NCBI RefSeq assembly: GCF_019457595.1
Contig: NZ_CP080419.1
Location: 1,426,001 to 1,490,000, forward strand
DNA from: Shewanella psychrotolerans
Lineage (GTDB): Bacteria > Pseudomonadota > Gammaproteobacteria > Enterobacterales > Shewanellaceae
DNA: 64,000 nucleotides
Direction: 5' to 3'
Shown here in pieces: positions 45,269 through 53,000 of the stretch. The notes under the pieces are model-generated. The model did no database searches. It had not been told where the DNA came from and saw nothing but the letters and a program-made list of their open reading frames with translations. Position 1 is the stretch's first letter; every line of letters begins with the position of its first letter. The translations under genes were made by a program, and so were the position numbers.

Positions 45269-47239
45269 TTACATCTTCACCGCTGTGTGATCTTCGATAA
45301 CAGGTGCGTGGCAGTAGAAACAAGTTTCCAGTTGCGCGGCATCGTTAGCGACATCTTTATCAACATTAAAGACTGCACCTTGGCTTTCGGCGTGAGCCTT
45401 GACGCTATCGCTGGTGTGACATGATGTACAAGTCGCCGCGATAGGCGTGCTGTACTGGCCAGCAGCGGTCGCTAGTGCGCCTTTAGCTTTGAAAGCGTCC
45501 AGGTTGAAGTCGTTGTGACACTGGGCACAATCTTTGATGATGCCTTGCTCGCCATGAACCACGTGCAATTTCATCTCTAGCGCGCCTTTGTTAGCGCCAC
45601 CAGCATAAGTACCGTCTGGAGTATGACAAGCCACACAAGCATCAACCCCTATGATAGGCATATCGTTAGCATCTTTTGCGTGTGAAAGCTGCTCAGACAT
45701 CACGAAACCAGCATGATGGCTACCCTTGTGCACTTCAAACTCTTTGGTGTGACAAGATGCACAGGCAGTGAAGTTAACTGAGTCGACATGACGCATGCTT
45801 GGTGCTTGACCCGATAGCGTGGCAAAGACCAGATCGGCTTTCATACCAGTGTACTTATCAGTATCACTACCGTCGAAAGCTGGATCGTCACAGTTAACGA
45901 ACTCACCCTTGTCTGAACACATAGCCCAACCAACGAAGGTAAAGGCGGTTTCGTTGTCGGCACCTTCGGCACCTAGCTTAAGATCTTTGCTTGTGGTGTA
46001 AACCAGCTTGCCATCTTGGATCATCGCTTTGGCATCGACCACGCCATTCTTCACGGCATTGATAGAATCTTTTCCGCCGTAGCCTAAAGTAACATTGTTA
46101 GGCCCTACGTTAGTGACGATCTCGAAGCGCTGTACCATTGGCAGAATGGTGTTTATATCAACGGCTGCGCCGCTGGCGTCGACAACCTCAATACTGATGG
46201 TTGCTGCTTTGGTTTCAGCGTTGATAACAGATTCCGCATTTAGGCCGTACTGGTCGATAAGGGCTTTCTTGTCGTTGCCCGTTTGTGTATGGAGCTCGGC
46301 AGTCCAGCTCGCGTTATGACAGGCAACACAGTTGCTGTTGTCATTTTGCTGAGAGTGACCTTTACCCGCTTTGAAGTCGACGTTGACGTGGCAGCTAGTA
46401 CAGGTTTCCATGGTTGGAACGCGTGACCAGTTGCCCCACTCGGTTAGCTCTTCTGACTGCACGTGACAGGTTTGGCAGTTGTCTTGCACTATGTGATGAG
46501 CGGTTTCGGCGCTCTTATCCATGTTACGACCGTACATCTTAGCGTCGTTGTGCACGTTGTGGACTAGATGGCCGAAGGAAACTTGCGGCTTGCCTTTGTC
46601 ATCAGCCATCTCTTGAGTATGACAAGATACACAGGTTTCTACATCTGTGTAGCTGTGATAGATCTTCTCACCTTCGGCGTGACAGCTGTTACAGCTGGCG
46701 GTATCAACGACATTTTTAGTGTAAAGGGCTTCATAGCCTTCACCTGAGAAATCTTCTGAGATCTCAGTACGTGGTACGGCAGTTACACCATCAAGCAGTG
46801 TTGATGCACTGGCGATAACGTTGTAGCGTTGAGTTAGCTCTGAGTTGTAACCTTCCACGTCGATAGTAAAGGTGTAGTTACCATCTTTATGATCGGTAAA
46901 GGCTTTTTGTGAGCCAATGAATTGCCATTCGGCGGCATTACCGGCACCGGTTGCGCCTTGTGGCAGCAGTTGAACTACTTTTTTTACTTCAAGATCTTTT
47001 AGACCGATAACAGGAAGATCTTCTTCGTTGGTCGCAAAGACGGTGATAGTTGGAATACCGTTGTCATAGTCCACCTTGGTGACATCAAGGTGAAGCACTT
47101 CAATGGCGTCGGCTGCTGGGCCACCTGGGTTGCCCGGATTACCATCTTTACCATCGCTACCACCACAACCGGTAAGAGCCATGGAGACAGCACCTGCTGC
47201 GAGAAGCAGCTTAAATTTATTGTGTTGTACGTTCATCAT
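45269..47239 (-). CDS. mtrC: MtrC outer-membrane decaheme lipoprotein
   Basis: A 656-residue cell-surface cytochrome that receives electrons through MtrAB and reduces metal oxides, flavins and electrodes. A lipoprotein signal ends in LTGC. Ten CXXCH motifs are arranged five and five: CNSCH, CVSCH, CQTCH, CTSCH, CVACH in domain II, and CASCH, CVACH, CAQCH, CTSCH, CFYCH in domain IV. The intervening domain has the CX8C pair CSDKGEFVNC. TKNVVDTASCNSCH, GHSQQNDNSNCVACHNASWTAELHT and GFVMSEQLSHA closely track MR-1 MtrC. AGGG precedes the tandem ATGs at 47239. The conserved CRP-like element lies about 165 bases upstream. Confidence 0.97.
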   Translation of the reverse strand: MMNVQHNKFKLLLAAGAVSMALTGCGGSDGKDGNPGNPGGPAADAIEVLHLDVTKVDYDNGIPTITVFATNEEDLPVIGLKDLEVKKVVQLLPQGATGAGNAAEWQFIGSQKAFTDHKDGNYTFTIDVEGYNSELTQRYNVIASASTLLDGVTAVPRTEISEDFSGEGYEALYTKNVVDTASCNSCHAEGEKIYHSYTDVETCVSCHTQEMADDKGKPQVSFGHLVHNVHNDAKMYGRNMDKSAETAHHIVQDNCQTCHVQSEELTEWGNWSRVPTMETCTSCHVNVDFKAGKGHSQQNDNSNCVACHNASWTAELHTQTGNDKKALIDQYGLNAESVINAETKAATISIEVVDASGAAVDINTILPMVQRFEIVTNVGPNNVTLGYGGKDSINAVKNGVVDAKAMIQDGKLVYTTSKDLKLGAEGADNETAFTFVGWAMCSDKGEFVNCDDPAFDGSDTDKYTGMKADLVFATLSGQAPSMRHVDSVNFTACASCHTKEFEVHKGSHHAGFVMSEQLSHAKDANDMPIIGVDACVACHTPDGTYAGGANKGALEMKLHVVHGEQGIIKDCAQCHNDFNLDAFKAKGALATAAGQYSTPIAATCTSCHTSDSVKAHAESQGAVFNVDKDVANDAAQLETCFYCHAPVIEDHTAVKM

Positions 47240-47401
47240 TTTTTCCCTGCATAGGTTTGGCATCGTCTTAAGTGCATGGCCTGTTATATAGCGCCGATTC
47301 TCTTTTATAAGTAGTGCAGCCTAAGTCAATGCTGGAAATAGAAATCCCCAAGGAAATGCTAACGTAACAGACGGCTAAAATCTGCCTGACTGAGTCTAAT
47401 G

Positions 47402-47437
47402 TGTGACCCAGATCTTTCTATTTCTAAAGAGGTAGGT
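47402..47437 (-). promoter_or_regulatory. CRP-like element with a conserved box upstream of mtrC
   Basis: On the plus strand it reads TGTGA-N3-AGATCT-N2-CTATTTCT-N2-AGAGGTAGGT. The same 36-base pattern (29 identities) occurs at 49967-50002 upstream of the OmcA-like gene A. The TGTGA...AGATC part resembles a CRP site, with a consensus half TCACA on the coding strand. The adjacent AGAGGTAGGT/CTATTTCT portion is an additional conserved box of unknown role. Confidence 0.7.
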
Positions 47438-47541
47438 TTAAGGGCTAATAAAGGCGAGGTTTGATGAAAAAAATGTTGCAAAATGAAACAGTTTTGCGAT
47501 TTTTGTTGTTATTTTAGTATTCGCTGTTCTTTATTGAAAAC

Positions 47542-47564
47542 AAAGGGAGGCGGTGCCTCCCTTT
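47542..47564 (-). terminator. Terminator of OmcA-like gene A
   Basis: AAAGGGAGGC and GCCTCCCTTT pair around GGT, 62 bases beyond the stop of gene A. T-rich sequence follows on the minus strand (complement of GAAAACAAAG). Confidence 0.8.
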
Positions 47565-47625
47565 AGCTATCAGAATTTCCCCGATGAGCCATCAGGGGAA
47601 GGCTAAGTCACTAGTGACTATTACC

Positions 47626-49785
47626 TCAGTTAGCGTGAGCTTCTAGCAGTTGACTGTCATTATGACAAGTAGAGCAAGTTTCTGCTGGGTTGAGGCTATC
47701 ATAATCGCTAGCTGGTACACCTAAGGTAGAGAGAGGTGCCCCCTCTTGCTTGATCAGTCCACCGTTAGTCTGAATATGTGCAACCATTGCGTCGTTTATA
47801 CCGTAAGTTCCCTGGTGACAGCTAACACATGCAGCAGTTTGTGGTGATACCACTAGTTGCTCGTTAGCGTCACTTAAACGGTTACCATCAGTCGTACCAA
47901 AGGCAACAGGTGCGGCTTTCGGATCTATCTTAGAAAGGGAGAATCCCTTGTCACCGTGACATGCCTGACACTCAGTTTTCTTGAAGAAGAATAATTCTGA
48001 GTTTTCAGGGAACCTGATATAGTGCTGACTATGAACAATATAAGCTAGGTTAGAAGAACCTGCGCCTTTCTTGTCACGTGTGCCATTGTGGCAGCTTGCA
48101 CAGCCATCCATATCGTTACTGAAACGATGCTTAATCGCAGTAGTGTGACACTGCTGACAAGCGGTCATGTCTGCATGTTGTACGCGTGGAGACTGGTCAA
48201 CCTTGGTACCATCGGCAGCGAAGTAGGCTGTGTCAGAAGGCACGTAAGGGCCAGCATTGGTTGCAACGCCTTCTGTGACTGTACAGTCGGCTAATGCGCC
48301 TTTGCCGTCAAAGCAGATGTGCAGTTGGCTGCTTAGCGCAACAGCCACATCAGGGGTTTCTAGAACCTGAGCAACCTTGTATGCACCATCTGTGATAGTG
48401 ACATTGATTGACCCATCTTCGCCCGCAGCGAAGTTGTCGTAACCTACCTTCTGGTAGTTCACGAGGAAGTCATCGTTGACCACACCGTTGAATACTATGG
48501 CACTGGTGAAACCACCATATTTGTATGGCGTAGGATCGATTTGTGCCAACGTTACCTTAGTATCACCTAAGCTCACAGTCATGTTAGCCGTTACTGTCTT
48601 AGTATCAGCATCATAGCTCATGCTGTTAAAGGTCACTTTTGCAGCTGCTGATTGTGCATTGTCATTTTTCAGGTAGTGGGCCGATTCTGCACCGCGTACA
48701 CCACCGTTTGGATCGTTATGACAGCTCACACAGTTTTGCTTGTCTTCCTTAATTTGATTGTTTTCGCTGTCCCAGTGCCAGCTTGGTACTGCATCTTGGC
48801 TGTTGTGACAGTTCATACAGGTTGCTGTATCCAAGTCAGCCTTCCAGGCGTCAGCCATCGTCAGGCTTTCATCTGCCTGGTGACAGGTTTGGCAATTACC
48901 CGCGCTTTGTGGGTAGATTCCATTGTAAGTTGAGTGGCTATGGATAGCGTGTGCCATACCTTTGATTGAGCCATCAAACTCATAGCTACGTACCACGTTG
49001 CCAGCGTCATCTTTCTCGTCTTTCATGTACGTGTTGTAGTCGGTATGACAGAAGGTACAAGACTCAAGTGTGACATGCTTGCCGCCATGCATGGCAAGAG
49101 CGCCTTCTTGGCTAGGACGGTGACAGTTCTGGCAAGTATCATTTGCAATCACAGCTTTAGGCTTATCTTGAACTGTGTCAGAACTTGGTTGCCAATAGAA
49201 GAAGCTGTTATCAACCATTGACGAACCGGCAAAGTTGCTCGCCTTAACGCCGAGGTAGATGCCATTAGTGACGTCTGCCTTATAGTCGTACTTGCCTAAG
49301 GTGTCGATAGGTTTATCCAGCACTAGCGTATAGCTGCCGTCACCATTATCGGTTAAGCAAGTTTCACACTCTGAACCTTTGAAGTAGGAGGAGCCAGTGT
49401 AGTGGTCATCGCCTTTATCTTTATTAAAGTAGCTTAGCCAGATATCACGTGGGTTGCCTTCGAGATCTGTGCTGCCCACTTCCTCTTCGTTGCCGACACG
49501 ACCAAAAGAAACTGCACCAATATCTGCTGGTGTGAGACCGAATACCGCAACGCCGTTAGCGTCAGATAGATTGAAGTTGATGGTGAGGATACCTGCGTCA
49601 TCTACGCTGGCCGATTGAATAGTCGATTTTAGGTGTGAAACCTCGCCAATAGGGTTAGCAATAGGACCTGGCTTGCCATCTTCGCCATCTTTACCGTCGC
49701 TGCCGCAACCAGATAAAGCGAGAGAGATAAGTCCGGCACCTAATACAGCTTTTGTCGCTGCATTAACATTGAACTTTTTCATCAT
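47626..49785 (-). CDS. OmcA-family decaheme lipoprotein, paralogue A
   Basis: A 719-residue predicted outer-membrane decaheme cytochrome, probably a surface terminal reductase. Lipobox LSGC follows a basic signal (MMKKFNVNAATKAVLG). Ten CXXCH motifs are present: CQNCH, CTFCH, CQTCH, CMNCH, CVSCH, then CQQCH, CASCH, CQACH, CVSCH, CSTCH. The non-heme pair in domain III is CX9C (CFDGKGALADC), unlike MtrC (CX8C) or OmcA (CX15C). It shares FCHTDY and FDGSIKG...HAIH with paralogue B, so these two are sister copies. The C-terminus has CHNDS where OmcA has CHTPT. Tandem ATGs at 49785 follow GCAGGG. It has its own promoter region and terminator. Confidence 0.92.
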   Translation of the reverse strand: MMKKFNVNAATKAVLGAGLISLALSGCGSDGKDGEDGKPGPIANPIGEVSHLKSTIQSASVDDAGILTINFNLSDANGVAVFGLTPADIGAVSFGRVGNEEEVGSTDLEGNPRDIWLSYFNKDKGDDHYTGSSYFKGSECETCLTDNGDGSYTLVLDKPIDTLGKYDYKADVTNGIYLGVKASNFAGSSMVDNSFFYWQPSSDTVQDKPKAVIANDTCQNCHRPSQEGALAMHGGKHVTLESCTFCHTDYNTYMKDEKDDAGNVVRSYEFDGSIKGMAHAIHSHSTYNGIYPQSAGNCQTCHQADESLTMADAWKADLDTATCMNCHNSQDAVPSWHWDSENNQIKEDKQNCVSCHNDPNGGVRGAESAHYLKNDNAQSAAAKVTFNSMSYDADTKTVTANMTVSLGDTKVTLAQIDPTPYKYGGFTSAIVFNGVVNDDFLVNYQKVGYDNFAAGEDGSINVTITDGAYKVAQVLETPDVAVALSSQLHICFDGKGALADCTVTEGVATNAGPYVPSDTAYFAADGTKVDQSPRVQHADMTACQQCHTTAIKHRFSNDMDGCASCHNGTRDKKGAGSSNLAYIVHSQHYIRFPENSELFFFKKTECQACHGDKGFSLSKIDPKAAPVAFGTTDGNRLSDANEQLVVSPQTAACVSCHQGTYGINDAMVAHIQTNGGLIKQEGAPLSTLGVPASDYDSLNPAETCSTCHNDSQLLEAHAN

Positions 49786-49890
49786 GATTATTCCCTGCAA
49801 TAGTTTTAATCATCACTAATTGATTGTTATTCAATAAAAACAAGCACTGAAACAGAGTGCTGTAATTGTTTTCTACGTTGAAAACACCCG

Positions 49891-49922
49891 CTTAGTGTGT
49901 GGAATTAATTTCCACCTCTAAG
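49891..49922. promoter_or_regulatory. Inverted repeat upstream of OmcA-like gene A
   Basis: CTTAG-GTGTGGAA and TTCCAC-CTCTAAG are imperfect arms about an AT core, 106-137 bases upstream of the start codon and downstream of the CRP-like element. It could be an operator or a 5' leader hairpin. Confidence 0.45.
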
Positions 49923-49966
49923 GCTATCGAAATGGCAGCTTTTTAGCAGGTGTTTCAGTCAGCTTA

Positions 49967-50002
49967 TGTGATTGAGATCTGACTATTTCTTTAGAGGTAG
50001 GT
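49967..50002 (-). promoter_or_regulatory. CRP-like element with a conserved box upstream of OmcA-like gene A
   Basis: Second occurrence of the 36-base pattern seen upstream of mtrC: TGTGA-N3-AGATCT-N2-CTATTTCT-N2-AGAGGTAGGT, in the same orientation relative to its gene. It lies about 180 bases before the start codon, at almost the same distance as at mtrC (163). Confidence 0.7.
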
Positions 50003-50190
50003 AAAAAAATGCATTTAAAGTGAAATTTTCATTTTCACTTAAGAAAGTCAGTCAGTTAAATGGTGGGTTTGTTAAATCATTGTGGCAATGTGAACAGGGG
50101 GGATCGGGAGGGTGATCGGCTGTTTATAAGTGTGTGGGCAGTTGTGCGAAAACTATTCGGTGAAGTTAAAGCGGGTGTGGTAAACAAAAA

Positions 50191-50220
50191 AAGAGTGGAA
50201 AGCCAGGCTTTCCACTCTTT
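50191..50220 (-). terminator. Terminator of OmcA-like gene B
   Basis: AAGAGTGGAAAGCC and GGCTTTCCACTCTT are perfect 14-bp arms with a two-base centre. An A run on the left gives a U tract on the minus strand, 23 bases beyond the stop codon. Confidence 0.9.
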
Positions 50221-50242
50221 TAATGATTTAAAACCGACTTTT

Positions 50243-52534
50243 TTAGTCTTGCTTATGCAACTCGGCAACCTTTTCTGCACTATGGCAGGTTAGGCATGAC
50301 TCGCTGTTAAGCATAGCTTCTTCGTAGCTACCCGCAACGACACCACCCATGCTTTCGATGTGTGATTTAGCCGCCTCTTTTCCTCCGCCGATCTCATAGC
50401 TTGATGAGACGTGGCATGAGGCACAAACACCCGCTTGTGGACTAGAGAAAGTTTCATCTTTTCTATTCCAGCGCATTGGGGTTGAACGGGCGTTTTCTAG
50501 ACCGAAGCTGCTGTCGCTATGACATGCACTGCAGTTTGCGCTGCTCACCAATGCTTGCACATCTTCGCGGCCATGGGCTTTACCGAATGTACCGTGTACA
50601 CGAACGATTAGGCTGTTGTAGTCGCCGGCTTCGTGACACTGAGCACAAGTGTGCACGTCTGCATTGCGGTAGTGCGTATCGCCTTTGCGGGCAACCATGT
50701 CGTTGTTGTGACAGCTTGCGCAGCTTTCATAGTCAACGGCGCTGGCGCGTTCAGGAGCCTGTTCACCACTTAGGGTCAAAAATGCCGTTGTTGCAGCGTT
50801 AGCGCTTAGTGGATTCTCTCTATCGCGACTGTCGAGTGGGCAAACGCCGTCGACTAAGGCGAGTAGATCTGAGCTCTTATTAGTAAAACAGGTCTTAAAG
50901 CTTGGGGTAATGGCAATGTTAGCCCCAGCCTTGATAGCATCAGCCAGAGATGGAAGACCATAACCTGGGTTCGCAGCATTAACCGTTACACTGTAACTAC
51001 CGTCGGCATTCGCGCTGACTGAACCACTGGTGCGTCCGGCGAGGAAAGCATCAGGCGTTGTCGCGTCAACAGCGTTCACATAGAGACGCATGCCAGTGGT
51101 ATAGTCACCAGATACGATCTCTTCGCCTTTGGTTAAGTGCATGGTAAAGCTTAAGGTATTTGAAGCCTCATCCCAGTTGATCTGACTGTAGCTGGCATCA
51201 ATTAGAGTCCCCGCCTGTGATGCCGCCTCGCTGCTTTCTTGCTCATGCCCTGCGAAGTGACGGAAGGCGCCGCCACGGGTGTTACCGTCGTGGCTACTGT
51301 GACAGGCGACACAGCCTACCAGCTGGGTTTCTTCTCCAACAAGCTCAGTGCGGTTTCCGTAATGGTAATCACCGTGGCAAGTTTGACAGGCAACGGCATC
51401 CTTATCAGCAAACCATGCCATAGCATGAGGAGTCAGTCCTTCTGGCAGCGTCTCTTCAGTCGTGGTGTAGCTAATGTGACAGCTTTGGCAGTTGGCTGTT
51501 GAGGCTGGGAAGTTTAGCTCGGCCTTTGGGTTGCCTTCGCTATCGAGCGCTGCCCCATCAAACTTGTATGCAAACGCTGGGTTTTTACTTGCGTTAGCAA
51601 TGACAGTATTGAATTTTGCCAGCTCACGGCGATCACCTTCAGTGATACCTGTATGAATCGCGTGCACTAGGCCTTTGATGGAACCATCAAAGTTAAATTC
51701 AACCGTATTACCTTCTCCGTCAACACCTGAGCCGCTATAAACGGTGTAATCGGTATGGCAGAAACCACAACCATCGGCGGTGTTACCATAGTTACCATGA
51801 CGGATATGGTCTTGACCAACGTGGCAGTTAGTACAAGTATCCATCTCCAGCACCTTCTTAGGCGAGGCGACAGACTGCTCTGTTATAGGATCCCAATAGT
51901 AGGCTTCGACATTTTTCAGCTTGTTTTGACCGACTCCATAGGTCATCACATAGATGCCTTGGATCTGGTTGGCATCATAATCGTAGTCTAAACCGTTAGT
52001 GTCTATGATATTTGGAGCGGTGATTTTGTATCTACCTTGGCCTAAATACGCAAGACAGGTTTCACCTTCTGGGCAGTCACGAGTTGTGCGCCAGTTGTCA
52101 GAACCTGTCATTGGTACGCCATTTTTGCTGGCATTACGGTAAGAAAGCCAGATCTCTTCATCACCATCGGCTCTAGCCGTGACTTCTGTACCGTCTTCTA
52201 AGCTGAATGGAGTAAAGGCTTCGCTGCGTGTGCCCATGCGGCCGAATGCAATTCTGAGCGGATCTGTTAGATTTTCTAATCCTGTTACTGCGACGCCATT
52301 GGGATTGGTTAGGCTAAATTCAAAACTTAGTGTTTTTGAAGCCTCATCATAGTTTGCTAGCTCGACTTTAGTTTGGACTGCGGTTGCGCTGTTGATATCA
52401 ATTGCGATTTCACCTGGTTTGCCGTCTTCACCATCTTTACCGTCGCTGCCACCACAACCGGCAAGCGCTAGGGACAAGGCCCCAACACCAAAAGCTGTTT
52501 TGACAGCGGTACTGATTGAATACCGTTTCATCAT
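50243..52534 (-). CDS. OmcA-family decaheme lipoprotein, paralogue B
   Basis: A 763-residue predicted surface decaheme cytochrome. Lipobox LAGC follows MMKRYSISTAVKTAFGVGALS. Ten CXXCH motifs: CTNCH, CGFCH, CQSCH, CQTCH, CVACH in the first cluster and CASCH, CAQCH, CSACH, CASCH, CLTCH in the second. I counted carefully because UndA, a related 11-heme family, occurs at this locus in some Shewanella; an eleventh motif is not present. Domain III has CX15C like OmcA. The early part shares GSIKGLVHAIHTG and FCHTDYTVY with paralogue A. AGGGG precedes ATGATG at 52534; the ORF extends 18 codons further upstream without signal character. Confidence 0.92.
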   Translation of the reverse strand: MMKRYSISTAVKTAFGVGALSLALAGCGGSDGKDGEDGKPGEIAIDINSATAVQTKVELANYDEASKTLSFEFSLTNPNGVAVTGLENLTDPLRIAFGRMGTRSEAFTPFSLEDGTEVTARADGDEEIWLSYRNASKNGVPMTGSDNWRTTRDCPEGETCLAYLGQGRYKITAPNIIDTNGLDYDYDANQIQGIYVMTYGVGQNKLKNVEAYYWDPITEQSVASPKKVLEMDTCTNCHVGQDHIRHGNYGNTADGCGFCHTDYTVYSGSGVDGEGNTVEFNFDGSIKGLVHAIHTGITEGDRRELAKFNTVIANASKNPAFAYKFDGAALDSEGNPKAELNFPASTANCQSCHISYTTTEETLPEGLTPHAMAWFADKDAVACQTCHGDYHYGNRTELVGEETQLVGCVACHSSHDGNTRGGAFRHFAGHEQESSEAASQAGTLIDASYSQINWDEASNTLSFTMHLTKGEEIVSGDYTTGMRLYVNAVDATTPDAFLAGRTSGSVSANADGSYSVTVNAANPGYGLPSLADAIKAGANIAITPSFKTCFTNKSSDLLALVDGVCPLDSRDRENPLSANAATTAFLTLSGEQAPERASAVDYESCASCHNNDMVARKGDTHYRNADVHTCAQCHEAGDYNSLIVRVHGTFGKAHGREDVQALVSSANCSACHSDSSFGLENARSTPMRWNRKDETFSSPQAGVCASCHVSSSYEIGGGKEAAKSHIESMGGVVAGSYEEAMLNSESCLTCHSAEKVAELHKQD

Positions 52535-52962
52535 TTTTCCCCTGCATGAGAATGAGAGTGATCTCAATTTTATTTTTGGTATGAACAAGGTGAGCCAGAG
52601 TTATTGCTATTGCCTCAATGACTTGGCGACACCTTGGGCGCATATTACTCAAAAGGGGGTAGATGGAGAGCACGGGGCAGCCCAAACGTGAAGCGGATCT
52701 ATTTACGGTGTTACAAAATGATAGCTATGTTAAATCCCAATAATTACAGTTGCTTACTGGTTGTGCTCTGTCTCGAAGTTAAACGGTGCAGTGGAAAGTT
52801 GGCCATTACCTTAAGTGAAGCTTAATAAATGGGGGGTTTATTAGCTTATGTATTGATCTAAGACAAACTCACTGGCTGAGGTTGATGATCGATTGCGCCT
52901 GGTTTGGTCACAATCTGTATTTTTGTGGTTGTATGAATGTTGTTTAAAGGTTGGCGGGGTGA
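52535..52962. other. Promoter region of OmcA-like gene B
   Basis: About 430 bases without a gene between the omcA terminator and gene B. The conserved 36-base element found before mtrC and gene A is not present here, and I see no good CRP or FNR site. Its regulation may therefore differ. Confidence 0.5.
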
Positions 52963-52990
52963 AGAAAAGGAGGCTAAAGCCTCCTTTTCT
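52963..52990 (-). terminator. Terminator of mtrDEF-omcA
   Basis: AGAAAAGGAGGCT and AGCCTCCTTTTCT are perfect 13-bp arms with a two-base centre, 11 bases beyond the omcA stop codon. Confidence 0.88.
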
Positions 52991-53000
52991 GAGCTGACGA

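Noticed and set aside
49891..49922. Terminator reading for the inverted repeat upstream of gene A
   Set aside because: It lies upstream of gene A, lacks a T run, and the gene B terminator is already placed at 50191-50220.
50243..52534. UndA (11-heme) identity for paralogue B
   Set aside because: Only ten CXXCH motifs are present; the other Cys occur as CPEGETC and CX15C, which do not bind heme c.
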